Below, piece after piece: positions 1-7,217 of a stretch of 21,582 nucleotides of DNA. Source of the DNA: a virus; IMG/VR virus record IMGVR_UViG_3300048672_001369, positions 1 through 21,582 of that record; one strand, 5' to 3'. Under the pieces are notes generated by a model that saw nothing but the letters and a program-made list of their open reading frames with translations, was not told the DNA's origin and made no database searches. Numbering within the stretch: the stretch's first letter is position 1; the number at the start of each line of letters is the position of its first letter. A program made the position numbers and the translations under genes.

Positions 1-341
1 CTCGGGATGAGATCAACGACACGTGGCAGTACATGAACCAGCTCGCCCAGCGGAGGAACTGTCTGGTAGTGACGGCGACGCAGTCCGACGCTGACGGGTA
101 TGACAAGAAGCGCCTGAGCAAAAAGAACTTCAGCGGGGACCGCAGGAAGAACGACCACGTGTCGGCCCTGTTTGACATCACCATGTCCAAGGAGGACGGC
201 GCGCAGGAGATCGTGCGGATGTCCGAGGTGGCGATTCGGTTCGGAGCGCCGAAGGGCTACCAGGTGCTGGTGCATCGGTCGCTAGGAACAGGTCGGTTCT
301 GTGGGGCGAGCGAGATGGATAGGAGTGCGACGAAGGCATGA
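1..341 (+). CDS. DnaB-like replicative helicase, C-terminal end (partial)
   Basis: This is the tail of a RecA-fold hexameric helicase that would unwind DNA at the phage replication fork. The gene enters from the left edge and the first complete codon starts at base 3. Visible are a D-E pair at the start (RDEIND, plausibly just after the Walker B strand), a TATQSD motif like the DnaB H3 segment, a basic stretch (KKRLSKKNFSGDRRKNDHV) and a final beta-rich segment with VAIRFG and a short C-terminus. The absent N-terminal part must hold the Walker A motif. The stop overlaps the next ATG at 338. The alternative is another RecA-fold ATPase such as a RadA-like protein. The family is fairly secure, the subfamily is not. 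Confidence 0.75.
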   Translation, partial: RDEINDTWQYMNQLAQRRNCLVVTATQSDADGYDKKRLSKKNFSGDRRKNDHVSALFDITMSKEDGAQEIVRMSEVAIRFGAPKGYQVLVHRSLGTGRFCGASEMDRSATKA

Positions 342-508
342 AGCCGTTGATAGTGGGAGAGGTAAATAAGCTGTCGGTTGATCCAAAGTTTGCATTATAT
401 CCGTACCCAGCTAACGGTAGCGGGGGACGGTTGGTGTACTGTGCTCTTTTACGCATTTATTCAGTTCAAGGCTACGACGATGACAATGAAGGGGGGGAAT
501 ACCGATGA
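338..508 (+). CDS. Short ORF, N-terminal part of an apparently frameshifted gene
   Basis: This 56-residue frame starts at an ATG overlapping the helicase stop (ATGA). Its N-terminus, LIVGEVN followed by DPKFALYPYP and SGGRL, resembles the first 30 or so residues of a small phage and bacterial family related to uracil-DNA glycosylases, which has a VGEANPYG, ALYP.P, SG.RL pattern. That match is from memory and is tentative. The frame closes only three codons after a run of seven Gs (491-497). If one G is removed, it continues without a stop to base 770, giving about 143 residues. It may therefore be one half of a disrupted gene, or be made by slippage. Base composition is AT-richer than the helicase. 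Confidence 0.5.
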   Translation: MKPLIVGEVNKLSVDPKFALYPYPANGSGGRLVYCALLRIYSVQGYDDDNEGGEYR

Positions 509-524
509 GCTATACGCAGATGAC

Positions 525-530
525 GGGAGG
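525..530 (+). promoter_or_regulatory. Ribosome-binding site for the ATG at 537
   Basis: GGGAGG lies six bases before the ATG at 537 and supports that start over the ATGs at 480 and 486 in the same frame. It does not exclude readthrough from the frame starting at 338. Confidence 0.4.
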
Positions 531-536
531 CTCAAG

Positions 537-770
537 ATGGCTGAGTCGCTTGTGGAGCAGCATCCTGATATAACACAGGTGGGATGGCGGTGGAATCGTC
601 ATCAGCATGTTGTAGATTATTCATTCTTTAAGCATCCTTGGCGAAATAAACTAAGATTAAAACCTGGGATAGTAATTCCGGATGGTGTGAACGACTACGG
701 CATGATATTGCGGCTAAGAGATACGAAGGAAGTTATTGGTACGAAGATTCTTGCATCTGTAGAATATTAA
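537..770 (+). CDS. Hypothetical protein, probable C-terminal part of the frameshifted gene
   Basis: I do not recognise this 77-residue protein. It is rich in aromatic and charged residues (VGWRWNRHQH, SFFKHPW) and ends ASVEY, with no membrane segment or cysteine motif. The same frame is open back past the G-run at 491-497, so it can be joined to the 338-508 frame by removing one base. The start at 537 is chosen for its GGGAGG. ATG 480 and ATG 486 are alternatives. It ends 14 bases before the sliding clamp gene, whose own ribosome-binding site lies in that gap. Confidence 0.45.
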   Translation: MAESLVEQHPDITQVGWRWNRHQHVVDYSFFKHPWRNKLRLKPGIVIPDGVNDYGMILRLRDTKEVIGTKILASVEY

Positions 771-784
771 AAAGAGGAGAGAAG

Positions 785-1828
785 ATGAGAATCTACCGAC
801 AGGAACTACTGGATATTCTTGGTAAAATTCGTCCAGGTCTAGCGGCGAAGGAGATGGTTGAGCAGTCAGCTAATTTTCTCTTTCTGAATGGGCAAGTGTG
901 TACGTATAACGATGAAGTGCTTATGTCCCATCCTGGATGCTCGGATTTGATGGGGAGTGTTCAATCGAAGGAGCTATTTTTGCTGCTGTCAAAGATGTCT
1001 TCCAAGGAGATTGAGCTTGAGATAGAGACAACTAAGACGGAGATGTGTATTAAGAGTGGAACAATTGAGGCTGGAATTGCTTTGCAGGCCGATATTTCGG
1101 AGAAGCTAAAGTCCGCGGTGAAGGAGCTGATGGTAGATCGAGACTGGAAGTCTTTATCGAAGGATTTTGCTACCGTCGTTCAGCAGGTAGCTTTCGCGGC
1201 AGGGAAGGAAGTGACGAAGCCTTTGCTGACGTGTGTGCACGTGACTTCACAGTATGCGGAGACCTGTGACAACTATCGTCTTGCGAGAATCGCCTTTCCG
1301 AAGCGGCTGCGAATCAAAGATCTGCTTCTTCCGGCCAGGGCGATCCAGAACATCGCGCAGTACGAGCCTACTCAATTTGCTCATGGGGACGGCTGGGCAC
1401 ACTTCAGGAATGCAGATAGCGTACAGTTCTCCTGTCGGACGATGGAGGGACAGTATCCTGATCTGTCCGGACTCCTTCAGGTAGAGGGTGTTTTGGTAGA
1501 GTTTCCCGACGGCATCTTGGATTCCTTGGGGCGATCTGGAGTGTTCCTTGATGATTCCGTGATGGGAAATGAGGCGTGTTCTCTTCAACTGGCTGATGAT
1601 GTGCTGGAGATTTCGGCGCGCGGGGTCTCCGGCTGGATCAAGGAGAAGCTACCGGTTGCCTACAAGGGTGCGCCCATTGAGTTTCAGGTGTTACCAAAAG
1701 CGTTCGAGAGCATCCTGAAGCGACACCCTTCTGCCGTAATCGGTTCGCGATCAATTCTGTTCAAGGGGGAGGGATTCTTTTACTGCTGCTCCATTGTTGC
1801 CGGGGATTCCTCGTCAGAAACGAAATAA
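785..1828 (+). CDS. dnaN: DNA polymerase III beta-like sliding clamp
   Basis: This 347-residue protein matches the bacterial beta clamp, usually about 366 residues. The clamp forms a ring that tethers the polymerase to DNA and is opened by the clamp loader at 8428. Recognisable stretches are the second-domain QQVAFAAG.E with CVHV and CDNYRLA, the segment LLPARAIQNIAQY, and FSCRTMEGQYPD in the domain linker region. The C-terminal domain is shorter and more divergent than in host clamps, typical of phage versions. The start at 785 follows AGAGGAGAG at a suitable distance. It sits with polymerase and exonuclease genes, as expected for a phage-encoded replisome. Confidence 0.88.
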   Translation: MRIYRQELLDILGKIRPGLAAKEMVEQSANFLFLNGQVCTYNDEVLMSHPGCSDLMGSVQSKELFLLLSKMSSKEIELEIETTKTEMCIKSGTIEAGIALQADISEKLKSAVKELMVDRDWKSLSKDFATVVQQVAFAAGKEVTKPLLTCVHVTSQYAETCDNYRLARIAFPKRLRIKDLLLPARAIQNIAQYEPTQFAHGDGWAHFRNADSVQFSCRTMEGQYPDLSGLLQVEGVLVEFPDGILDSLGRSGVFLDDSVMGNEACSLQLADDVLEISARGVSGWIKEKLPVAYKGAPIEFQVLPKAFESILKRHPSAVIGSRSILFKGEGFFYCCSIVAGDSSSETK

Positions 1829-1830
1829 TA

Positions 1831-1998
1831 ATGGCATCCCTGCGCAGAACAGATGAGGAAATTCGGGAGCGAATCGCCATGTGGCAGCAAGCGATTGAGG
1901 AGGAGATGGAGAACGGGGGAAGCGGTGGAGAGGATTGGTGGCGCGAGGCGAAGACGGCCATTAGGGAACTCTCCTGGGTGCTCGGGGAGGCGGGGTGA
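1831..1998 (+). CDS. Small helical protein, hypothetical
   Basis: This 55-residue charged protein starts two bases after the clamp stop and overlaps the next ATG (TGATG at 1996-2000). The pattern RTDEEIRERI, a glycine-rich middle (NGGSGGEDWW) and the ending AIRELSWVLGEAG resemble many small phage and bacterial proteins that begin RT.EEIR.RI and end in L.WVLGE. No function is known to me for that group. It is probably two short helices. Being squeezed between clamp and exonuclease genes without gaps supports it as real. Confidence 0.6.
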   Translation: MASLRRTDEEIRERIAMWQQAIEEEMENGGSGGEDWWREAKTAIRELSWVLGEAG

Positions 1999-4418
1999 TG
2001 TTCGGGCTCTTATGCGATGATCGTGTCGTTGTTCGTCCTGGTGCTCGACGGCCTAATAGTAATATAGCCAAGCGTAGTAGGATGGGATCTAATGGTTCAT
2101 CTCGGATACTGGATTGTGCGTCTTGTGGATTGTACAGGGACTGCCATTCACCGAAGATGGCACCGACCGGTGAAGGCCGAAGGGGGATTTTGGTTCTGGC
2201 GGAGTCGCCAGGTCGTACTGAGGACGAGCAGGGCGTACAGCTGATCGGGGAGGCCGGGCAGCTTCTGCGACAGATTCTGAGAGACTATGATATTGACCTT
2301 GACCGCGATTGCCGGAAGACGAACGCCCTATCGTGTCGACCGGAGGGGAACCGTACCCCGACCAGCAGGGAGATCGATGCGTGCAGGACCAGAGTCTGGG
2401 AAGAGATCTGCGCATTCCAGCCAAGGTTGATTCTTCTGTTGGGGAACGCCGCAGTGGAGAGCTTCTTGGGGCATCGATGGAAGAAGGATCTCGGTGGGAT
2501 CAACAAGTGGCGCGGATTTCCTATCCCGGATCGGGAGACGAAGTGCTGGGTCGTGGCGACCTATCATCCGAGCTTCTTGCTTCGGTCAAAGGGGAATCCT
2601 GCGGTCGAGAGAGTCTTTCGAGAAGACATTGAATTGGCGATTGGATACGCGGACAGACCCTTCCCGGAGATGGGTGGGGAAGAGGAGCGGATTGAGGTCA
2701 TTCAGGATGCTGGACGGGCGGTCGAGCGGCTGAAGGGGTTATATCAAACGGTCACTCAGGCCAAAGAGGGGTTGATCGCATTTGATTACGAGACGACCGG
2801 GCTGAAGCCCTACAATAAGGGGCATCGGATCGTCTGTTGTGGGGTCGCTTACGATAGTACCGGGGGATCCGGTCCATTTGTTCATGATCAGGCTTTCGTA
2901 TTTGAGATGGCAGAGGATTCGACTCTTCGTCTGTGGTGGCGACGTATTTTGACTTCGGCAAGGATTCGGAAGACCGCGCATAATTGTCTTCATGCGCGAA
3001 GTTTTGTGCTTATGGCGGATGGTACGAAACGAATGATTTCACAGCTTGTAAATTCGAAAAGTCAGGCACTGGTAAAGTCTTTTAATGTGGGCGTTGGTAA
3101 AATTGAGCATAAGCAAATTGTGAATTGGTATAGGCAGATTGATCCCGATGTGCGATGGATGAAGATAATAACGGAGCAATCAATTAATGGGCATAGGGGA
3201 AGTCAGTCTCACGCGCTTACGAACGACCATGAAGTATATCTGAAAAACAAGGGAATGACTCGGGTTGATTCTGTGCGAATTGGGGATGAGATTCTCCTTG
3301 CTAAACCAGGGCTTTCTTTTATACAAGAACAGATGATTCGGGGAAGTTTGCTTGGTGATGCTTCCTTGGTATTACAGAGGGGGAGTAAGGCTAAGAATCC
3401 TCATTTTCAGGTTGGTCATTGTGAGAAGCAGAAGGAGTATTTGGAGTGGAAGCATTTGATATTAGAGAATGTATCGTCCCGCATTACTGCAAGACGGTGG
3501 GATAAGGGATTTAGCAATCCGAATTCTTTATTTTATACATTTCGAACAAAGTCACTTAGTGATTTGTCTTCTGTGTATGATGAGTTATATGTTGGGGGAA
3601 AGAAAAGGGTTTCAAAAGCATATTTGTCGAAGTTAACACCATTGAGTCTTGCTGTGTGGTATATGGATGATGGTTCTATTTGTCGGCATAGAACAAGCTC
3701 TACTGTACTGTTACATACGTATGGTCTTTCCGAGGCAGAAATAAATGATGTGATAAATCATTTTAAGTCGGTTTATAACATATGTTGGAAGAAAAGACGT
3801 CATAGTTCCTGTGATGGATGGTCACTTTGTGTTGGAAAGAAGGCTGGTGGGGCTAGATTTATTCGAATGATTGCTGGGTATGTACATCCTGCTATGCGGT
3901 ATAAGATTCCATCGTCTTGGTGCGAGGAAGTCTCTTCTTTTGATGATGGAATAATAAAATCTGCGGATATTTATAAGGATCACCTTTATTCGAAGGTGAT
4001 TGACGTTATTCCAACTAAAATGAAGATCTCCAAAAATCTCCGTTACTGTATTGAGGTGGAGGACAATCATAATTTTTTTACAACACTGGGGCTTGTGAAG
4101 AATTGTAAGTTCGAGGACACGTGGACCAATGTTATTCTCGGGCATCCGGTGAAGGGGTGGCAGTGGTGCTCGATGCAGGCCGCGCACGTGCTGGATAATC
4201 GGCCAGATATTACGGGATTGAAGTTCCAGGCGTATGCCAATTTTGGTATTGCGGACTATGCGTCTGAGATTGTGCCGTTTCTTCAGTCAGACGGAAGTAG
4301 TGACAACGCGGCGAATCAGATCGATCGCGCTCCGCTTCGGGATCTCATGCAGTATTGTGGCATGGACGCGCTGCTGCAGCTTCGCTTGGCTAGAAAGCAG
4401 ATGGGGCAGATCAGATGA
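1998..4418 (+). CDS. UDG-like domain fused to DnaQ-like 3'-5' exonuclease, intein-containing
   Basis: The precursor has 806 residues, or 433 after intein removal. Residues 37-200 are a family 4-like uracil-DNA glycosylase fold: four cysteines placed for a 4Fe-4S cluster (C40, C43, C113, C129), the segment ESPGRTED (69-76), N109 before the cluster cysteine, and the YHPS motif (189-192). Residues 255 onward are a proofreading exonuclease of the DNA polymerase I type: Exo I DYETTG (D263, E265), Exo II HN-CKFED interrupted by the intein at residue 330, and Exo III YCGMDA (D790). No polymerase domain follows; that is a separate gene at 4625. The start is ATG 1998 (TGATG coupling); GTG 1995 is possible. 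The UDG plus exonuclease order resembles the N-terminal part of SPO1-type phage polymerases, as I recall them. The glycosylase may be inactive because the usual aromatic residue after the first motif is a leucine (L82). Confidence 0.85.
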   Translation: MFGLLCDDRVVVRPGARRPNSNIAKRSRMGSNGSSRILDCASCGLYRDCHSPKMAPTGEGRRGILVLAESPGRTEDEQGVQLIGEAGQLLRQILRDYDIDLDRDCRKTNALSCRPEGNRTPTSREIDACRTRVWEEICAFQPRLILLLGNAAVESFLGHRWKKDLGGINKWRGFPIPDRETKCWVVATYHPSFLLRSKGNPAVERVFREDIELAIGYADRPFPEMGGEEERIEVIQDAGRAVERLKGLYQTVTQAKEGLIAFDYETTGLKPYNKGHRIVCCGVAYDSTGGSGPFVHDQAFVFEMAEDSTLRLWWRRILTSARIRKTAHNCLHARSFVLMADGTKRMISQLVNSKSQALVKSFNVGVGKIEHKQIVNWYRQIDPDVRWMKIITEQSINGHRGSQSHALTNDHEVYLKNKGMTRVDSVRIGDEILLAKPGLSFIQEQMIRGSLLGDASLVLQRGSKAKNPHFQVGHCEKQKEYLEWKHLILENVSSRITARRWDKGFSNPNSLFYTFRTKSLSDLSSVYDELYVGGKKRVSKAYLSKLTPLSLAVWYMDDGSICRHRTSSTVLLHTYGLSEAEINDVINHFKSVYNICWKKRRHSSCDGWSLCVGKKAGGARFIRMIAGYVHPAMRYKIPSSWCEEVSSFDDGIIKSADIYKDHLYSKVIDVIPTKMKISKNLRYCIEVEDNHNFFTTLGLVKNCKFEDTWTNVILGHPVKGWQWCSMQAAHVLDNRPDITGLKFQAYANFGIADYASEIVPFLQSDGSSDNAANQIDRAPLRDLMQYCGMDALLQLRLARKQMGQIR
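2985..4103 (+). mobile_element. LAGLIDADG intein inserted in Exo II of the exonuclease
   Basis: A 373-residue intein (precursor residues 330-702) starts with cysteine and is followed by cysteine as the first C-extein residue. Block A is CLHARSFVLMADG, block B is LTNDHEVY with the TxxH pattern, and block F/G is IEVEDNHNFFTTLGLVKN. Two LAGLIDADG homing endonuclease motifs are visible, RGSLLGDASL (Asp at intein residue 125) and LAVWYMDDGSI (second Asp at 229), so it is a full mini-exonuclease-hosted homing element with both acidic residues kept. The penultimate residue is lysine, not the usual histidine. Composition is clearly AT-richer than the extein (line 3541: 22 of 60 G+C; line 2461: 33 of 60), consistent with separate acquisition. 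Removing it restores an uninterrupted HNCKFED motif. Confidence 0.93.
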
Positions 4419-4573
4419 CAATTAAGTGCGGTCATTGTCGGTCGCCAATTGAATCATCGGGGAAACAGTTTTCAGCATTGAATACGGAAAAGGAAGAACA
4501 GATTACTGTTTGTGAGCACTGCGCGAGGATGATCTCCAAGTTTGTATTGTTATGGAGAAGAATAAATGGCTGA
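4415..4573 (+). CDS. Small zinc-ribbon protein
   Basis: This 52-residue peptide overlaps the exonuclease stop by ATGA. It has CGHC at residues 5-8 and CEHC about 35 residues later, the spacing of a two-knuckle zinc ribbon. The tail is basic (RMISKFVLLWRRING). It lies exactly between the exonuclease and polymerase genes, so it could be a small DNA-binding or bridging factor for the split polymerase, but that is only inferred from position. Function unknown. Confidence 0.65.
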   Translation: MTIKCGHCRSPIESSGKQFSALNTEKEEQITVCEHCARMISKFVLLWRRING

Positions 4574-4628
4574 GTTTATCCGAGCATCCTATGAGACAGC
4601 GTCCCCGAGTCCCGGTGATTTTCGATGA
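4566..4628 (+). CDS. 20-residue leader ORF coupled to the polymerase gene
   Basis: A very short frame (MAEFIRASYE...GDFR) starts inside the end of the zinc-ribbon gene and its stop overlaps the polymerase ATG as ATGA. The arrangement would couple translation from the zinc-ribbon gene to the polymerase. The peptide itself resembles nothing I know, and such overlaps arise often by chance, so the coding call is weak. Confidence 0.25.
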   Translation: MAEFIRASYETASPSPGDFR

Positions 4629-5980
4629 TATCCATTCAGCCTGATACGAAGGCCGCCTATCGTTTGATGCATGACGGTATCTTGGCGCTTGCGGAGATTG
4701 AGCGCACTGGGATGCGAATAGATGCGGATTACTGTAGGCGGCAGATTGACATTTTGGACCGTCGTGTCGAGCGGTTGATCAAGGCGCTGCATAAGACAGA
4801 GGATATATTGGAGTGGAAGCAGATTTATAAGCAGAAGTTCAACCTAGAGTCTCCGCGTCAGCTTGCGGACTACCTGTATAAGCATAAAAGGCTGATCCCG
4901 ATGAAAGTGACTGAGAAGGGCAATGCCTCGGTCGATGATGAATCGTTGAAGACCATCAAAGAGCCATTTGTCCAGGATTTGCTGCGCATTCGTAGGCTGA
5001 AGAAGACTCGTGATACCTATTTGAAGGGGATCTTATCAGAGGTTTCTGAGGATGGTCTGTTGCATCCGTTCTTTAATCTACACACAGTCAAAACATTTCG
5101 CTCCAGTGCACAGAGTCCGAATTTCCAGAATTTACCCATCCGGGATAAAGAGATGGGCAAGATTATCCGTCAAGCATTTATTCCGAGACAGGGATATCGG
5201 TTTGGTGGTGTGGACTACGCCGCAATCGAAGTCAAAATTGCTGCGTGCTATCACCATGATCAGACGATGCTAGAGTATATTCGCAATCCGTCTAGCGATA
5301 TGCATCGGGATATGGCGATGGAGTGTTACAAGCTTCGGCAGGATCAGGTGACGAAAATATCTAGGTACTGCGCTAAGAACAAGTTTGTTTTCCCGCAGTT
5401 TTACGGGGACTGGTATAAGAATTGCGCGGTGAGTCTCTGGTCTGCAATCGATGAGATGGAGCTCCAGACGGCGGACGGCGTTCCTATGCGAGAGCATCTG
5501 CGAACACAAAATATCAAAAACTATAATAGGTTTGAGGACCATATTCAGCGGGTGGAGAATCGGTTCTGGAATGATCGGTTCTCGGTCTACGCGGAGTGGA
5601 AGCGTCAATGGATTAAGGAATACGAGCGGAATGGATATTTCCACACGCTGACCGGGTTTACTTGCTCAGGGGTGATGGGTAGGAATGATGTGGTGAATTA
5701 CCCGGTCCAGGGATCAGCATTTCACTGTCTACTCTGGTCGCTGATCCGATTGCACGACTGGCTTAAGCAGGAGAAGCTTCAGACGAAGATCGTCGGTCAA
5801 ATCCATGATGAAATTACGCTGGACGTTTTTGAGGAGGAGATGGACGTTGTGCTGAGTCGTGCGAAGGAGATCATGTGCGAGGAGATTCGGCGGGAGTGGC
5901 CGTGGATCGTCGTTCCGTTGGATGTGGAGTCGTCATTCGCCCCGGTAGATCAGAGTTGGCATGAAAAGGAGGTCGTATAA
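4625..5980 (+). CDS. Family A DNA polymerase, polymerase domain only
   Basis: This 451-residue protein covers thumb, palm and fingers of a DNA polymerase I-type enzyme and lacks a 3'-5' exonuclease domain. Visible motifs are TFRSS...PNFQNLP before the palm, motif A VDYAAIEVKIA (D197), motif B RYCAKNKFVFPQFYG (R247, K251, Y260, G261), and motif C IHDEI (H394, D395, E396). Motif B has the KN.FVFP.FYG form, one residue longer than the E. coli O-helix pattern, which I associate with phage enzymes. With the upstream UDG-exonuclease it adds up to 884 residues, the size of a single-chain phage polymerase. The start overlaps the 20-residue leader by ATGA. Confidence 0.92.
   Translation: MISIQPDTKAAYRLMHDGILALAEIERTGMRIDADYCRRQIDILDRRVERLIKALHKTEDILEWKQIYKQKFNLESPRQLADYLYKHKRLIPMKVTEKGNASVDDESLKTIKEPFVQDLLRIRRLKKTRDTYLKGILSEVSEDGLLHPFFNLHTVKTFRSSAQSPNFQNLPIRDKEMGKIIRQAFIPRQGYRFGGVDYAAIEVKIAACYHHDQTMLEYIRNPSSDMHRDMAMECYKLRQDQVTKISRYCAKNKFVFPQFYGDWYKNCAVSLWSAIDEMELQTADGVPMREHLRTQNIKNYNRFEDHIQRVENRFWNDRFSVYAEWKRQWIKEYERNGYFHTLTGFTCSGVMGRNDVVNYPVQGSAFHCLLWSLIRLHDWLKQEKLQTKIVGQIHDEITLDVFEEEMDVVLSRAKEIMCEEIRREWPWIVVPLDVESSFAPVDQSWHEKEVV
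5966..5972 (+). promoter_or_regulatory. Strong Shine-Dalgarno for the ParB-domain gene
   Basis: AAGGAGG sits at the end of the polymerase gene and 12 bases before ATG 5985. The only earlier in-frame ATG (5961) overlaps this element, so 5985 is the better start. Spacing is on the long side. Confidence 0.5.
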
Positions 5981-5984
5981 ATTT

Positions 5985-7217
5985 ATGAAAGGGTTAGGTC
6001 TTATTGATACTGCGATGATTCAAGAAGAGAAACAAGATAATGATGATCTTTCTTTTTTCATTTCTTGGCAAGCGAAAGAAATAGTAGATTCTTGCGCTGT
6101 ATTTATTAAGAAGATACATAGTTTATCTATTATGGAGCGGATTGAAACGCTTAATGAACTACGAAGAATGCTGCATGATGAAAGTCCTTTTTATGGTGAA
6201 CCAGTAGATTGTGTTCAGTGGATACATGGGGAACAGCTTTACGCCAATGATTATAATCCGAACACTGTAGCACCACCAGAAATGAAGTTATTAGAACGGT
6301 CTATTATAGAGGACGGGTATACTCAGCCGATTGTGGCTTGGATTAAAGAAAAGAGATTTGAGGTCATTGATGGCTTTCATCGTAGTAGGGTAGGAAAAGA
6401 AAGTATCGAAATAAAGAATCGGATACATGGTTATCTTCCTGTTACTGTTGTTAATGAACATAGACTTGATCGAGGGGATCGAATAGCTTCTACAATTAGG
6501 CATAATCGAGCAAGGGGAAAGCATCGGGTTGAGGCAATGTCGGATATTGTTGTTGAATTAAAGCGACGGAATTGGACAGATGAGAGAATTTGTCGGGAAT
6601 TGGGAATGGATCAGGATGAAGTCCTAAGACTATGCCAGATTACTGGACTTGCAGAATTATTTTCTGATCAGGAATTTTCTAAGTCTTGGGATGTTGAGGG
6701 AAATGTGTCTGAAATAGACTTTGAGGAATTATCGGATGATAGTTTGACTTATGGAGACGAAGTTTCTTCGTTTCGTACAGTCAATACCAGTGATGAGACT
6801 AGGATTTTTCATACTTATGAAAAATGGGAATGTTATAAGTCGGGATTTTATGCACATACTAAAGATGGTATGACGAAAACCCAATGTGAGGAAGCTTATC
6901 GGGATTTTTTGTTGGATATTCCGAGATTTACTCAAGCATTGGAGTGTGTTGTTATAGAATGGAAATACTCTTGTGAACACTATTTGACGAATAGTGCTAT
7001 GAATCGGATTGCTTGGCTTGGGCAAGCTTCTGTTTGTTATGCTCTTGGTATTCCATCGATTTTTCGTAGTGGATTTTGGCTTCTTACAGAGGAACAGCAG
7101 AAGAAGGCTAATGAGGCTGCTCTTATATATTTGAATAAGTGGATGATGGCAAATGGACGAGAGTCAGTAACAATGGAGGTAGCTTATTCTGGTGAACGAC
7201 AAATGGAGATTTATTGA
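5985..7217 (+). CDS. ParB-like (IbrB-type) protein with extra C-terminal domain
   Basis: The protein has 410 residues. Residues 75-180 carry a ParB/sulfiredoxin-type domain: TQPIVAW, then DGFHRSR (D129-R135) and a second box with IRHNRARGKH. A helix-turn-helix-like stretch WTDERICRELG follows. Residues from about 270 form a second, aromatic-rich domain with KWECYKSGFY, SCEHYLTN, NRIAWLGQAS and IPSIFRSGF, which I do not recognise by name. ParB-domain proteins paired with a PAPS-reductase-like partner are known as IbrB/IbrA; IbrAB were first described as regulators in an E. coli prophage. The next gene is that partner and overlaps by one base. Composition is AT-rich (line 6241: 24 of 60 G+C) between GC-rich replication genes, suggesting insertion as a cassette. 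Activity could be nucleotide binding, nuclease or transcriptional control. Confidence 0.7.
   Translation: MKGLGLIDTAMIQEEKQDNDDLSFFISWQAKEIVDSCAVFIKKIHSLSIMERIETLNELRRMLHDESPFYGEPVDCVQWIHGEQLYANDYNPNTVAPPEMKLLERSIIEDGYTQPIVAWIKEKRFEVIDGFHRSRVGKESIEIKNRIHGYLPVTVVNEHRLDRGDRIASTIRHNRARGKHRVEAMSDIVVELKRRNWTDERICRELGMDQDEVLRLCQITGLAELFSDQEFSKSWDVEGNVSEIDFEELSDDSLTYGDEVSSFRTVNTSDETRIFHTYEKWECYKSGFYAHTKDGMTKTQCEEAYRDFLLDIPRFTQALECVVIEWKYSCEHYLTNSAMNRIAWLGQASVCYALGIPSIFRSGFWLLTEEQQKKANEAALIYLNKWMMANGRESVTMEVAYSGERQMEIY

Noticed and set aside
4060-4085. T-run as terminator at the end of the intein
   Set aside because: It is within the reading frame (NHNFFTT) and has no stable hairpin directly before it.
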